A DNA stretch of 43,023 bases from Candidatus Schekmanbacteria bacterium (GTDB taxonomy: Bacteria > CSSED10-310 > JACPHN01), in NCBI GenBank assembly GCA_016188575.1, contig JACPHN010000014.1:10325-53347 (forward strand), given 5' to 3'. Shown here in pieces: positions 1-9,164 of this stretch; position 1 is the stretch's first letter; every line of letters begins with the position of its first letter. The notes under the pieces were generated by a model. It did no database searches. It was not told the origin of the DNA and saw only the letters and a list, made by a program, of their open reading frames with translations. The position numbers and the translations under genes are program-made.

Positions 1-1185
1 CTGGCCTGGACGATGTAGCAGTCGTGGGTCAGGCTCTCGACGAATTCCTCCCGGCAGTCCAGAATCCTGCCCGCGATCAGGTCCTGCACCTGGCGATTCA
101 CCTTCACCAGCTGCCTGCGCCTGGCGCGCCACGCGCGCGAGCTCAGCGAGGGTCTGAAGCGTGTCGCCCCGGCGAAGATGAAGCTCGAAAAGCTCTCGCT
201 GAGCCTCTTCGCCACCGGTGTCTGCCCACGCCGCGATCGCCCGCCCGTAGAGCCGCTCCGCCTCCACCGTCGCGGAGCGCGCGCTCGCTCGGTCCGCCGC
301 GTCGCGGAACGTCTGGCGCGCCTGCTCGATCTCACCGGCCTTCTCCCAATGCTCTCCTGGCTCGGCCAGGCGCTACTGGCGGTCATCGGCAGAGACCGTC
401 ACGATCCCTTCGGCCGCGGCCCGGTGCAGCTCGCGCCGGCGCCCGCCGTCGATTCCCTCGAAGGTGACCTCGCGGAGCTTGTCGTGCGCAAACTGCAGGC
501 CGCCCCCGCCTCCACTGACAGGACCTCCCGGCTGCGATCGCCTCCGAGCTGGGTCGCCAGGCCGAAGTCGACGCGCACATTGTCGGGCTTGAGGTCCCGG
601 TGAACGATCCTCCATCCATGGAGACAGGCCAGAAGGATGCACAGCCGCCTCATCAGGGGAGCATGCCCGGGAGCCCCGCCGGCGCGTCGCGCGAGGTTCT
701 CGCTACCACGGCGGCGCGAGGCCGCGGTGCTCCTGCAACCGCCGCGCCATCGATCGCCGCGAGCCCGGCCGTGGCCACCACCGGGTCGAGCCCTGAAGCG
801 GTTTCGCCAGCAACCGCCTCCATGGCAGCGGTGGACGGCACGAGCCCCGCCGTCGCTTCCGACTCGACCTCCTATCCGATCGAGCCGGTTGGCTCCAGCG
901 GCGAGGTCTCCACCGACCTCTCGGCCGAAGCCCCTCCGCTGGTTCGCGGCTTCACGGCCGCCGGTACCACTCCGAAGCGCCTCAGGGTCACGCCCTCGAG
1001 GAGCTCCGTCGCACACCAGGGCAAGCCGCCATCGACCCCGTGGGCCACCACCCGGACGACCCCAGGATGGCGAATTCGCGAGAGCGCATCGAGCCGCGAC
1101 CAGTCGGCAAACCCGCCCCGTAGAGCTGCGATCCGACGTGGTGATCCTCCTTGAGCGCGCCGCCCTCGCCCGGGACCAGGTCTCC
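1..1185 (-). pseudogene. Decayed Ser/Thr kinase-ATPase-TPR gene
   Basis: Remains of a large signalling protein of the kinase plus AAA ATPase plus TPR type, broken by frameshifts and deletions. Reading right to left on the minus strand, 1000-1175 gives N-lobe text resembling a kinase (RIRHPGVVRVVAHGV, then TELLEG). Positions 537-656 give the catalytic loop HRDLKPDNV followed at once by DFGLATQLGG. Another frame at 376-495 gives QFAHDKLREVTFEGI, typical of the ATPase module of such fusions, and 90-370 gives helical TPR-like text. The pieces lie in different frames, and the section between the N-lobe and catalytic loop is low-complexity, so no intact product is possible. The gene runs off the left edge. 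The last ~110 bases read in yet another frame and I could not assign them. Confidence 0.7.
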
Positions 1186-1201
1186 CCCGCTCCGGATCCC
1201 G

Positions 1202-1615
1202 TCACCCGCCACTCGTGAACGGATTGAGCAGCGGGACGCCACACCCGTCGAAGTGCCGGACGTTTCGGGTCACCAGAATGCGCCCGGCACGGAGCGCCGA
1301 AGCCGCGATCAGCAGGTCGGCCTGAGCGACTGTGTGCCCGTGCCGGTCGCTCTGCGCCCGCAGCATGCCGCAGAGCTCCGCCACGGATTGATCGACCGGC
1401 AAGACCGCCAGCGGGATCGCGAGCAGCTTCTCCAACCAGGCCTGCAGGCGTCCCGCCTTCTCCGCCGTTGCCCGGTGCACTCCATAAACGAGCTCCTCGA
1501 GGGTGATCGCACTGACCACGATCTCCTGCTGCCGCGTGATCCAGTCGAAGGCTCCGGGATCGGGTCTGCGCTTCACGGTCTCCGAGAGCACATTGGTATC
1601 GATGAGGTATCTCAG
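1202..1615 (-). CDS. vapC: VapC-like PIN-domain toxin
   Basis: PIN-domain ribonuclease, the toxin of a type II toxin-antitoxin pair; the family cuts RNA with Mg-bound acidic residues. The N-terminus reads RYLIDTNVLSE with Asp6. A central LEELVYG supplies the next acidic residue, AQADLLIAA a third (near residue 100), and TRNVRHF closes the domain. An internal GTG would remove the LIDTN aspartate, so it cannot be the start. I choose a CTG at 1613-1615: it restores the full N-terminus, sits about 6 bases after a purine-rich GGAGGAGGA and overlaps the antitoxin stop as CTGA. At 137 residues it is a normal VapC. The CTG start is inferred; the family call is firm. Confidence 0.85.
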   Translation of the reverse strand: MRYLIDTNVLSETVKRRPDPGAFDWITRQQEIVVSAITLEELVYGVHRATAEKAGRLQAWLEKLLAIPLAVLPVDQSVAELCGMLRAQSDRHGHTVAQADLLIAASALRAGRILVTRNVRHFDGCGVPLLNPFTSGG

Positions 1616-1911
1616 AGCGCGTCCTCCTCCTGGAATGGAGAGGAGCGGACTTCTCGCGGGGGCAGCTCGAGCTCCGCTCCGCCTTCCTCCTGAATCTCTT
1701 TACAGGTGCGAAGAAACTCGGCGATGCGCGTATTCTGGGCGGCGACAGCTTCGTGCGCCTGAAGTCTGCGGTATGCGGACATGTCCAGGATGATGGCCAT
1801 TTCCTTGCCTCGGTTTTCGATGATTTGGGGCTGTACCCGGGCGCGGTCGAGCACTTCTGAGAAGCGGGCCTTGGCTTCGCTGACACTCCAGCGCGCATCT
1901 CTATTTTCCAT
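1612..1911 (-). CDS. Phd/YefM-family antitoxin
   Basis: Antitoxin partner of the downstream PIN toxin. It would bind and neutralise the toxin and repress the shared promoter through its N-terminal fold. The first 50 residues match the Phd/YefM pattern: WSVSEAKARFSEVLDRA, then an IIENRGKEMAIILD strand pair and SAYRRL. The C-terminal half is acidic and probably disordered until it wraps the toxin (QEEGGAELELPPREV). The ATG at 1909-1911 is the natural start for a 99-residue protein. Its stop shares bases with the toxin start, which points to translational coupling. The pair lies among decayed genes, as expected for mobile or addictive modules. Confidence 0.85.
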   Translation of the reverse strand: MENRDARWSVSEAKARFSEVLDRARVQPQIIENRGKEMAIILDMSAYRRLQAHEAVAAQNTRIAEFLRTCKEIQEEGGAELELPPREVRSSPFQEEDAL

Positions 1912-2023
1912 GTAAGCACCTCCATCATAGTCATCATGGTCTCATCAACCGCGAGGCCGCAACGGCCCGCGCCAAACCCGAACGCGCCGCTCGCCGCCGC
2001 GCGTTGAAGGCGCCACGCCGACT

Positions 2024-2156
2024 TGAATCCACCGCCTGTCCGCCTGCGAGCTGCGCGGAAAGCGCATTGCGAAGACCCCCACCTCACCTCCTCCCGCTCG
2101 CGGAGGGAGGGACAGAGGGGCGCTGTCGGTTCGACGCCGAACGAGCGGTGGATTCA
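2024..2156. repeat. Nested inverted-repeat element
   Basis: A perfect 12-base inverted repeat, TGAATCCACCGC at 2024-2035 and its complement at 2145-2156, encloses about 110 bases. Near the centre is a second GC-rich hairpin (CCTCCTCCCGCTCGCGGAGG around 2086-2105). No credible gene overlaps it. The layout resembles a MITE or a REP-type palindromic unit; I see no flanking target duplication that proves transposition. Confidence 0.5.
2076..2112 (+). repeat. Dispersed GC-rich repeat, copy A
   Basis: A 37-base stretch beginning CCCCCACCTCACCT and ending AGGGA. It matches the stretch at 31301-31337 at roughly 31 of 37 positions by hand alignment, including the first 14 bases. Both can fold into a C-rich/G-rich hairpin. 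Copy A is intergenic, whereas copy B is inside a coding sequence. Confidence 0.5.
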
Positions 2157-2473
2157 GGAGGGCAAGGACACCCTGCGCTGCTGCTCGGTTAGCCGGGGAG
2201 TCCTGGCTAGCGCGGGTCCGAGTCAGCATTGGTCGAAGAAATCGGCGGAGGAGGCAGGGCGGTCGCCGTCACCGGTGAGCTCAGCTCATCGGCGCTGGCG
2301 GCGATTCCTGCGACAGGTTGAAGCTCGGTGAGCAGCACGGGGATTTCCATCCGTCTGTTCGGCGTCACGGCGGACTGATCCGCATCGCGCCCGCCTTCCC
2401 GAGCGAGCCCGCGTCTTGGCGCTCGGGAGGTAAAGGCGGGCAGGAAGCCAAGGTACCGACTGGCTGCGGTTTC
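2157..2473. other. Intergenic stretch without a convincing gene
   Basis: About 320 bases between the repeat element and the end of the secreted orphan protein. A short open minus-strand frame near 2205-2400 has plausible composition but no recognisable domain or start signal. I treat it as non-coding. Confidence 0.4.
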
Positions 2474-3280
2474 CTATTCGTTCGAGATCCCACAGTCGGT
2501 GGCGGCGGCACCGTCGACCTCGGATACCTCCAGTAGCTCGGTGCCGATGCCGCTGAGGTAGTCGAAATAGCCCTCCGAGAACCACGCCACGCCGACGCCG
2601 CCAAGTGGGAACTCCTGGCCGACCGGAACGAAGTCGGAGGTCAGGCCTGCTGCTGTCCACTCGAAGTGGACTCCCTGTTCCTCGAGTTGGGCGGTGATCG
2701 CGTCCTCGATCTCCATGGAGCTCATCGTTCCGTCCGCGACCACATAGGCCCATTCCCCCGAGGTCAGCATGACGAAGAATTCCATCCCTTCGGGAGGCAC
2801 GCCCCCGTTGGGCGCCGCGCCGACCACCCAGCGGATCACGCGCCAAAACCAGTGCTCGCCGTTGCCGCCCGATTCGTCGGTCGTGAGGCCGCCGCCCTCG
2901 CCCGTGCCGTCCGCGCTGATCGTCGCCGTGGCGCCGCCACCCCCCTGTTTGAGGATGTCGACGCGAGCTCCCGTGGCCGTGGCCTCGAAGAGCCCCTCCA
3001 CCGTGCAGGCACTGGCGTTGAAGGCGCTCGCGATGGCTGCGGCTTTCTGCGCCGGAGTGGCGTTTGCGGGAATCGTCGCGCTCCAACTGCACTTTCTGCA
3101 CGTATTGCTGTCGGTGATCTGTATGGTCACCGTGCCTCTACGAACGGGGGCAGTAACATCGATATAGACATGGACCGCTGCTGACACAGACTGCGCTCCG
3201 GCCAGCATAATTAACACAGGCAGCATCAGTAGAGCGGCTCTTTGGGTATGAAAAACGGTGAAAAAGAAACTGACTTGCAT
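2474..3280 (-). CDS. Secreted protein of unknown function
   Basis: I do not recognise the family. The 268-residue product starts with a typical Sec signal peptide: MQVSFFFTVFHTQ, a hydrophobic run (ALLMLPVLIMLAG), and a probable cleavage site after SVSA. The mature part begins with beta-rich text (VHVYIDVTA) and has a CRKC motif near residue 62. A glycine-rich segment (KQGGGGATATISADG) and a tryptophan-rich patch (HWFWRVIRWVVG) follow. The ATG at 3278-3280 is chosen because the signal peptide starts exactly there and AAAGGG lies upstream; a longer reading would add a charged, non-signal leader. It has no operon partners and probably acts in the envelope or outside the cell. Confidence 0.6.
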   Translation of the reverse strand: MQVSFFFTVFHTQRAALLMLPVLIMLAGAQSVSAAVHVYIDVTAPVRRGTVTIQITDSNTCRKCSWSATIPANATPAQKAAAIASAFNASACTVEGLFEATATGARVDILKQGGGGATATISADGTGEGGGLTTDESGGNGEHWFWRVIRWVVGAAPNGGVPPEGMEFFVMLTSGEWAYVVADGTMSSMEIEDAITAQLEEQGVHFEWTAAGLTSDFVPVGQEFPLGGVGVAWFSEGYFDYLSGIGTELLEVSEVDGAAATDCGISNE

Positions 3281-3585
3281 AATAACTGCCCTTTCTATGT
3301 CCTGATTCGCATTCGCGTCGGACGATTGCGGACCAATTCGGACCGGCTGACGAATGGATGATCGAATGGCAATCATGATTGCAAGTCAGGGGCCAGGAGT
3401 GGTCGAGGCGACGAAGCGCCCGAGCGCGGTCCTCCCGCGCACGACGATCCTCGCGAGCCACGCCGATTTGCTGAAGAAGGCGCAGCTTTTCTGGCTCCGG
3501 CGCAACAATTGTTGTACGTCGCACGAGGGCGAGGGCGCCGACAGGAGACCCGCGGATCACCCGAGATGGTCGAGTCTTCAGCGGC
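3281..3585. other. Intergenic gap, no gene seen
   Basis: About 305 bases between the end of the large kinase and the start of the secreted protein, both on the minus strand. Open frames here have no family resemblance and no ribosome binding site. It probably holds the promoter of the secreted gene, but I cannot point to clear -35/-10 boxes. Confidence 0.4.
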
Positions 3586-6500
3586 TCATCGCGCCGGCCC
3601 TCGCGGCAAGCGAACGAGACCCGCTCGATAGTTCCTCCAACCGGCTCCGCGATCGGCGTAGCTGCTGACCCAGACCGCGTCCCGGGCCAGGGCGATCCCG
3701 CTCACGATGGGGCCCGGCAAGCCGTCTTCCTGGCGGTAGAGGCGTGCGGTGAGGGTCCTCCGGTCGAGCCGTACCAGCCCGTGCTGCTGCCCCACCCAGA
3801 CGGTGTCCCCGTCCACGACGACGCGGGCGCCGCCGACGGCATGTCCCTCGCGGCTGCGCTTGATCTGACGCCACTTGCCGCTCGTCAAGTCGAGGACGCT
3901 GAGACCCGCGTTCTCATGCCAGTGGGCGACCCATAGCTCCTGGCCGTCCGCGGCGATCGACGCGCAGTAGGACAGCGCCAGGCCATCCTGGGGCGTGTAG
4001 CTCCGCCAGGCGCCCGTGCGAAGATCGAGGCGCGACACGCCTCCGCCGGTGTAATCGTCGGCTTCCTTCAGATGCTCGCCGTACATCGAGAACCAGGCCG
4101 TGTTTCCGGCGACTGCGACCTCGCTCACGGACTGGTGCAGGAGCCCGCGCGGTTCCGGCTGGTATGCGGTCGCTGCGCCGGTGGCCAGGTCATGGGACTC
4201 GACACCCCGGCTGGTTGCGAGCCACAGGCGGCGGCCGTCCCAGTGGAAGTCCCAGCCGCTGCTGATATGCAACGGCATCCACGACTCGGCCACGGGGTCG
4301 AAGAGGAAGCTCCCGACGCCCATGATCGAGCCGGGTCCGGTGATTTTCGAAAGCCCGACTGCGACCTGGTCACCGGCGACGGCGATCTCGCCGGCATGAG
4401 CGCCCGGAATTCCGCTCGCCGCGCCGTAGAGGCGCCACTCGCCACCCGCGAGGTCGTGGCGGAGGAGCCCGCGTTCGGTCGCGGCCCAAACGGTGCCTTC
4501 GCTCACGTCCAGGTCGAGCGGGCGAGCCGCGGCGAGTGGCGGCTCGAAGTGAAACGCGAGCAAGTCCGAGCGCTGTTCCTGGCGCACGAGGGGGCGAACG
4601 TCCAACGGAATGGCGGCTGGGAGCACCGGCTCCGGCCCGGGGGTCGCGCGCGGGCTTGGAACCTCCGCGAGGCCCGCAGCCGCGGCGATCTCCGCGGGCG
4701 TGCGCGGCGCCGCGAAGATGGCGAGCTCGTCGATCGCGACCGGCGGTCCACCGCCCTCGGCGGGACCGAGACGGAGCTCCCCGAGGCGATCGGCAAGCGG
4801 GACGCCGTACTGTGCGCTCTCGTCGCTCACCCGCGTTCCGTCGATGTAGACCTGAATTCGGGCGGCGTCATGGACGACTGCGAGGTGGTACCAGCGGCCC
4901 GCTGCGAGCGGACCGATGATCGGCCGGAGGCTCGTCTGAGCGTGACCTGCGGCCCCACGGAAGTGATGGAAGAGGAACGCGGCATCGCCTCCGCGAATGT
5001 CGAAGGTGAGCGCCTCCGTCTCGAGCACCCTCACGATCGGGCGCGCCGGGAGCGCGGCGGAGCGGCGAAACCAGAGCTGGAAGGTGAAGGTGGAGAGCGG
5101 GATCTCGCGGGTTTCCGGGAACGCGATCGGGCCATAAAGCTCGACTGCTTGCTCCGTGCGGCCCTCGACAAACCGGACGGTCGCATCCATCGGAGAAAAT
5201 CGCGTTGGAATCACGCCTGCGCCCTCGAGCAGGCCGTTGGACGAGAGTGCGACGACCGGCTCGCCACTCGGGCCCGCTGCCACCGCGGGCTCGGCCGGCG
5301 CCTGGACCGGCGCCTGGACCGGCGCCTGTTCCCGCACGTCCCAGAGCAACACGGTGATGTCGGCGCTCCCGGAAGCGAGCTGGCCGCCATCCGGCGAGAA
5401 GGCGAGCGCGTGGATGGGGGCGCCATGACCGGGCAGGACGGCTGGACGCTCTCCCGGCAGCATCGCCTGGACCGCGATATCGTGTGCATCGGGGTCGACG
5501 GCCGCCACTCGCTTTCCGTCGGGCGAAAACGCAAAACGGCTTCCCTTTAGCGTCACTCCCTTGGCGGCGCTTCGCCCGAGCGGGTCGAAGAACGTCACGA
5601 AGCGCTGTGACGGCATCCCCATCAGCAGCCCGTCCGGGGAGAACACGATGGAACGGACCGGACCGTTGTTTCGTATCTGCCGCCTCACCACACCGGTGGT
5701 CCGGTCCCAGAGTCGGACGACCCCGAAACGGTTGCCGCCAGCGACCAGCTTACCGTCGGGCGAGAAGGCAACGGCGGTGGGCGATTCGCCTTCCGGGTCG
5801 GCAATGCGCCCGAGCAGTTCCCCGGTCGCAGGGTCCAGCAACGCGACCCCGCCATGATCCGCGACGGCGACCGCATCGCCTTGCGGCGAAACGGCCACCG
5901 AACGGGCGCCCAGAGGAGCGTTGGGTCGGAGCGGGGTCTCCCGAATCTCCCAACCCGAGGCGAGGTCCCAGAGGTGGAGCTTCGCGTCGCCGATGGAGAC
6001 CGCTCGCCCACCCGGGATCGCCACGACGTCGCGGACTTCCACGTCGCGCCGCTGGACAGACACGGATTGGCCCGTGCGGAGGTCCCAGCGCCGGGTCGCG
6101 CCGTCGCGGCCGCCGGACACGAGGTAGCAGCCGTCTGCCGAGAAGGCGATGGCCGTGACCTCGCGCGTGTGTCCGCCTGCGGGGATCCGCTCCTGTCCCG
6201 ACTCGACATCCCAGATCCGGACCGCGCGGTCTGGTCCGGCGGTGGCGAGCGACCGGCCGTCGGGCGAGAAGGCGAGGGCCTCGCTACCGCCGGACGACTC
6301 GCCGAGGTCGGCGAGTCGCTGGCCAGACGCGATGTCGAGGCGTGCGGCGGCCGCGGGCAGCGTGGAGCCGGCGGCGAGCATCCGGCCGTCCGGAGAAAAG
6401 GCGACGGCTCGGATGGGGTTCCCCAGGCGAAGCCTGCCGACCTCCTTCCGGTTCTCCATGTCCCAGACGATGGCGTCGCCGCCGCTCGCGCTCGCGAGCA

Positions 6501-8133
6501 GGCGGCCGTCGGGAGAGTAGGCGAGGGCATAGGTGGGCCTGCCGGCCTGCTCCGGGACAAGCCGGAAGGTGGATTCCCCGGAGGTCGGATCGAGGAGCTG
6601 GATCGCGCCGTCGTTCGCGCCCGCGGCGAGTGAACGGCCGTCCGGAGCGAACCGCAGCGCGGTCGGCCGGCCGCCGGTGACCGCGAGCGAGCGGACGAGA
6701 TAGGCTTCCTCGGGGTCCCAGAGGTCAACCCCGGACTCCGAGACCACGGCGAGCCGACGACCATCGGCCGAAAGGTCGAAGGCGCCGCGGGTAAAGTCGT
6801 GCGCGCGGGGGGCTCGGAGTCCCTGGATCCGGAGGAGCGCCCGATCGCCGGTTCCATCGCTGGGCCAGGCCCGGATCGCGTCGTCGGTTCCGCCCCCGAG
6901 CACCCACCGGCCGTCCGGCGAGAATCCGACGGCCATGACCGGAGCACCGTGGTCGAAGCTTCGGACCTCCCGTCCGGTTGCCGCCTCCCACAGGCGGACC
7001 CGATGGTCGTCTCCGGCCGACGCGAGTAGCCGCCCGTCGGGAGAAAAGGCGACGCCGTGGACCCCGGCGAGATGGCGGAGCCGCGTCGATCCCAGGCGCA
7101 GGATCGCACCTGGCGGCAGCGGATCGCCGAGATGATCGAGCTTGCCCGCCGCGCGCCCCTTCCCCACCTCACGCGGCCCGGAGACCGCCAGGAACCCGGG
7201 CGCCGTAATCCCCGCGGGCCGCTCGCGCGGCGAAAGAAGCAGCGCCCGGGCGGAGATCGCGGCCAGCCCCACCGCTGCAGCCGCCAGCCCCACGAAGCTC
7301 CGAGACCGCCTGGGGCGCCTGGCCCGGTGGCGCTCCAGATCACGAATCAGCCGTTTCGCGCTCCCATACCGGCGCCGGACGTCCGGCTCGATCATCCGCT
7401 CGAGCATCCGGGCGAATCGGCGGGAAACGCTCGCGTGCGGCCGAAAGTCGATCCGCATCGCGTCTTTTTCGAGATCGATCGGGTGCCTCCGGGTGAGCAG
7501 GAACGCGAGCGTCGCCCCGAGGGAGTAGATGTCCGACGCCGGTACCGCTCGCCCCGCGAATTGTTCGAATGGCATGTAGCCGTAGGTCCCGACGATCGTC
7601 GATCCGCCCTTCGAGCGCCACTCGTCCCGAAGGACCGCCTCCTTTGCGCCCCCGAAATCGACCAGGTAAACCCCGCCATCTCCCGCGAGCAGCACGTTGG
7701 ACGGCTTCAGGTCCCGGTGGATGAGCGGCGGCGAAAACCCGTGGAGGTAGGCGAGGACCTGGGCGAGCGCCAGCGCGATCCCCACGACTTCCTCCTGGTC
7801 GAAGAACCGCCCCGCGTCGACGAGCTCCGCCAGGTTTTGCCCATCGACCCATTCCTGGACGAGATGAACGCGATAGTCGCTGCCCTGTTCTTCGGAGACA
7901 AAGTCCACGAACCGGGGAATGCGCGGATGGCTGAGGTTGGCGAGCGTGCGCGCCTCGCGCTCGACCATCTCCAGCGTCTTGAAGGAATCGATCGTCCGGA
8001 TCGAGATCGTCTTGACCACGCAGCGCCGCCCGGCGCCGAGGTCGGTCGCGAGGAAGGTTTCGCCGAAGCCCCCGCGGCCCAGCGGTCGCTCGATCCGGTA
8101 CCGTCCCGCGATGGGCTCGGACACTTCCGACAT
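3586..8133 (-). CDS. Transmembrane Ser/Thr kinase with WD40, LamG-like and propeller domains
   Basis: A 1515-residue Hanks-type kinase. The kinase domain has the glycine loop GRGGFGETF (19-27), Lys41, the catalytic loop HRDLKPSN (139-146) and DFG at 159-161. The usual APE motif reads MPFE (187-190). A hydrophobic span at about 279-300, flanked by Arg, would anchor it in the inner membrane with the kinase in the cytoplasm. The long second part starts with about a dozen WD40 repeats built on FSPDGR. A concanavalin/LamG-like domain follows (FTFQLWFRR to WYHLAVVHD), and a further propeller at the C-terminus resembles two-component regulator propellers (DLDVSEGTVWAATERGLL). The start is the ATG just before the kinase fold, with GAGG about 12 bases upstream. 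The signal sensed is unknown. A shrunken copy lies at 12639-13387. Confidence 0.9.
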   Translation of the reverse strand: MSEVSEPIAGRYRIERPLGRGGFGETFLATDLGAGRRCVVKTISIRTIDSFKTLEMVEREARTLANLSHPRIPRFVDFVSEEQGSDYRVHLVQEWVDGQNLAELVDAGRFFDQEEVVGIALALAQVLAYLHGFSPPLIHRDLKPSNVLLAGDGGVYLVDFGGAKEAVLRDEWRSKGGSTIVGTYGYMPFEQFAGRAVPASDIYSLGATLAFLLTRRHPIDLEKDAMRIDFRPHASVSRRFARMLERMIEPDVRRRYGSAKRLIRDLERHRARRPRRSRSFVGLAAAAVGLAAISARALLLSPRERPAGITAPGFLAVSGPREVGKGRAAGKLDHLGDPLPPGAILRLGSTRLRHLAGVHGVAFSPDGRLLASAGDDHRVRLWEAATGREVRSFDHGAPVMAVGFSPDGRWVLGGGTDDAIRAWPSDGTGDRALLRIQGLRAPRAHDFTRGAFDLSADGRRLAVVSESGVDLWDPEEAYLVRSLAVTGGRPTALRFAPDGRSLAAGANDGAIQLLDPTSGESTFRLVPEQAGRPTYALAYSPDGRLLASASGGDAIVWDMENRKEVGRLRLGNPIRAVAFSPDGRMLAAGSTLPAAAARLDIASGQRLADLGESSGGSEALAFSPDGRSLATAGPDRAVRIWDVESGQERIPAGGHTREVTAIAFSADGCYLVSGGRDGATRRWDLRTGQSVSVQRRDVEVRDVVAIPGGRAVSIGDAKLHLWDLASGWEIRETPLRPNAPLGARSVAVSPQGDAVAVADHGGVALLDPATGELLGRIADPEGESPTAVAFSPDGKLVAGGNRFGVVRLWDRTTGVVRRQIRNNGPVRSIVFSPDGLLMGMPSQRFVTFFDPLGRSAAKGVTLKGSRFAFSPDGKRVAAVDPDAHDIAVQAMLPGERPAVLPGHGAPIHALAFSPDGGQLASGSADITVLLWDVREQAPVQAPVQAPAEPAVAAGPSGEPVVALSSNGLLEGAGVIPTRFSPMDATVRFVEGRTEQAVELYGPIAFPETREIPLSTFTFQLWFRRSAALPARPIVRVLETEALTFDIRGGDAAFLFHHFRGAAGHAQTSLRPIIGPLAAGRWYHLAVVHDAARIQVYIDGTRVSDESAQYGVPLADRLGELRLGPAEGGGPPVAIDELAIFAAPRTPAEIAAAAGLAEVPSPRATPGPEPVLPAAIPLDVRPLVRQEQRSDLLAFHFEPPLAAARPLDLDVSEGTVWAATERGLLRHDLAGGEWRLYGAASGIPGAHAGEIAVAGDQVAVGLSKITGPGSIMGVGSFLFDPVAESWMPLHISSGWDFHWDGRRLWLATSRGVESHDLATGAATAYQPEPRGLLHQSVSEVAVAGNTAWFSMYGEHLKEADDYTGGGVSRLDLRTGAWRSYTPQDGLALSYCASIAADGQELWVAHWHENAGLSVLDLTSGKWRQIKRSREGHAVGGARVVVDGDTVWVGQQHGLVRLDRRTLTARLYRQEDGLPGPIVSGIALARDAVWVSSYADRGAGWRNYRAGLVRLPRGPAR
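5295..5330 (-). repeat. Three tandem 12-base units inside the kinase gene
   Basis: CCGGCGCCTGGA occurs twice and then a third time with its last two bases changed. On the coding strand it gives APVQ repeated (APVQAPVQAPAEP), a flexible linker between the last WD40 repeat and the LamG-like domain. The in-frame unit length makes slippage harmless to the frame. Confidence 0.8.
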
Positions 8134-8267
8134 GATGTTGCTGCCTCTATTCGGTCCGGCTTGCGACCGCTCCGACCCCCGCGATCGGAACCCGGTACAA
8201 CGGTATCGCGAGCAATGGCGCTCAGCAAGGTCCCGACCCATGAGCCGCCGCGCAACCTTCAATCAGC

Positions 8268-8476
8268 GCGAACCGGCCGAGGCGCTGCGCCGGAACCCCG
8301 ACTACGTTTTCGCGCTGCTCAATCGCGCGTATCTCTACCAGCAGACCGGCGAGCTCGGGCGCGCCCGTGCCGACGCGGCACGCGCCGTCGAGGTGGCCGA
8401 AGCTATCGGCGACATGATGCTCGAACAGGCCCGCACGGTGTTGGCGAGCTTGACCCAGGGCGAGCGGGACTTGTAG
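8268..8476 (+). pseudogene. TPR-protein C-terminal relic
   Basis: Reads EALRRNPDYVFALLNRAYLY, then QTGELGRARADAARAVEVAE and a short helix before the stop at 8474-8476. This is about one and a half tetratricopeptide repeats from the end of a larger protein. Its left end coincides with base 8267, the edge of the block copied at 12639-13387, so the 5' part was probably lost in the rearrangement that also made the copy. No start codon or ribosome site belongs to the fragment. Confidence 0.55.
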
Positions 8477-8519
8477 CCAGAGTAACCCTCGGTCTATCTG
8501 GCCTGTAGGCCAAAGGCGG

Positions 8520-8725
8520 CTGCCGGCGTACCGGCGGACAGGGCAGTGCTCTTGCCCAACACGCGCGAGAAGGACTGCGGGCGCATCATCCCGCGGACCT
8601 GTTCCACATCGTGCGGGAACTGGCCAATGGGGTAAGCGTGGTGCCTGGGCAGCGCGCACAGCAGGTGGCCAAGAAGCTCTCCGGAGCGCGGAGGCGACAA
8701 AGCGAGCGACCTCAGGTTCGGTTAG
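8520..8725 (+). pseudogene. Possible transposase relic
   Basis: One plus frame reads ALAQHAREGLRAHHPADLFH and continues IVRELANGV, a helical stretch that resembles the middle of DUF6399-type transposases, where a PDxFH motif is followed by a long helix. Only about 65 residues are recognisable and no start, end or terminal repeats are visible. The family assignment is from memory of the motif and is tentative. The following stretch to 9164 holds no gene I can support. Confidence 0.35.
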
Positions 8726-9164
8726 CCGTTGCGCGAAACGCGCCTTGGAATACCAGCCCCCGGCTCGACGATACTGGCGGCCTGCCGGCAGTGCAGAGCC
8801 GGCGACGGATCGGCGGCAGCGTCCTCACCTTGCTTCCTCCTCGGCGCGGCGCGAGCTCGGCGGCAAAGTTCGTTCGCCTTCCGATCTGGTTTGCCCGGAT
8901 CCGGGCGCGGACGATCGCCTCGCGATGACGCGCCCCACGGCTTCGATCTGCAGCGACCTTGCGCGCAAATCTTTGTGTCACACTCATCTTTGTGCACCGC
9001 TGCTGGCGCCCACTCCTTCCCCATCGCATCTCCTGGGTCCCGCCCGCCCCCTCCGCCTGCGCAATCTCCCCACCCTGGATGGCGGCGTCTTCAGGTTCTC
9101 CGCGTGGCATCTCGGTTGCATCCATGACCATCGACCATCCAATCGCTCTCCAAGGAGACATGCC

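Noticed and set aside
5295-5330. CRISPR-like tandem repeat
   Set aside because: The units are only 12 bases, adjacent without spacers, and encode a protein linker.
4072-5550. Plus-strand 492-codon open frame inside the kinase gene
   Set aside because: It is antisense to the LamG and WD40 part; high GC content keeps such frames open by chance.
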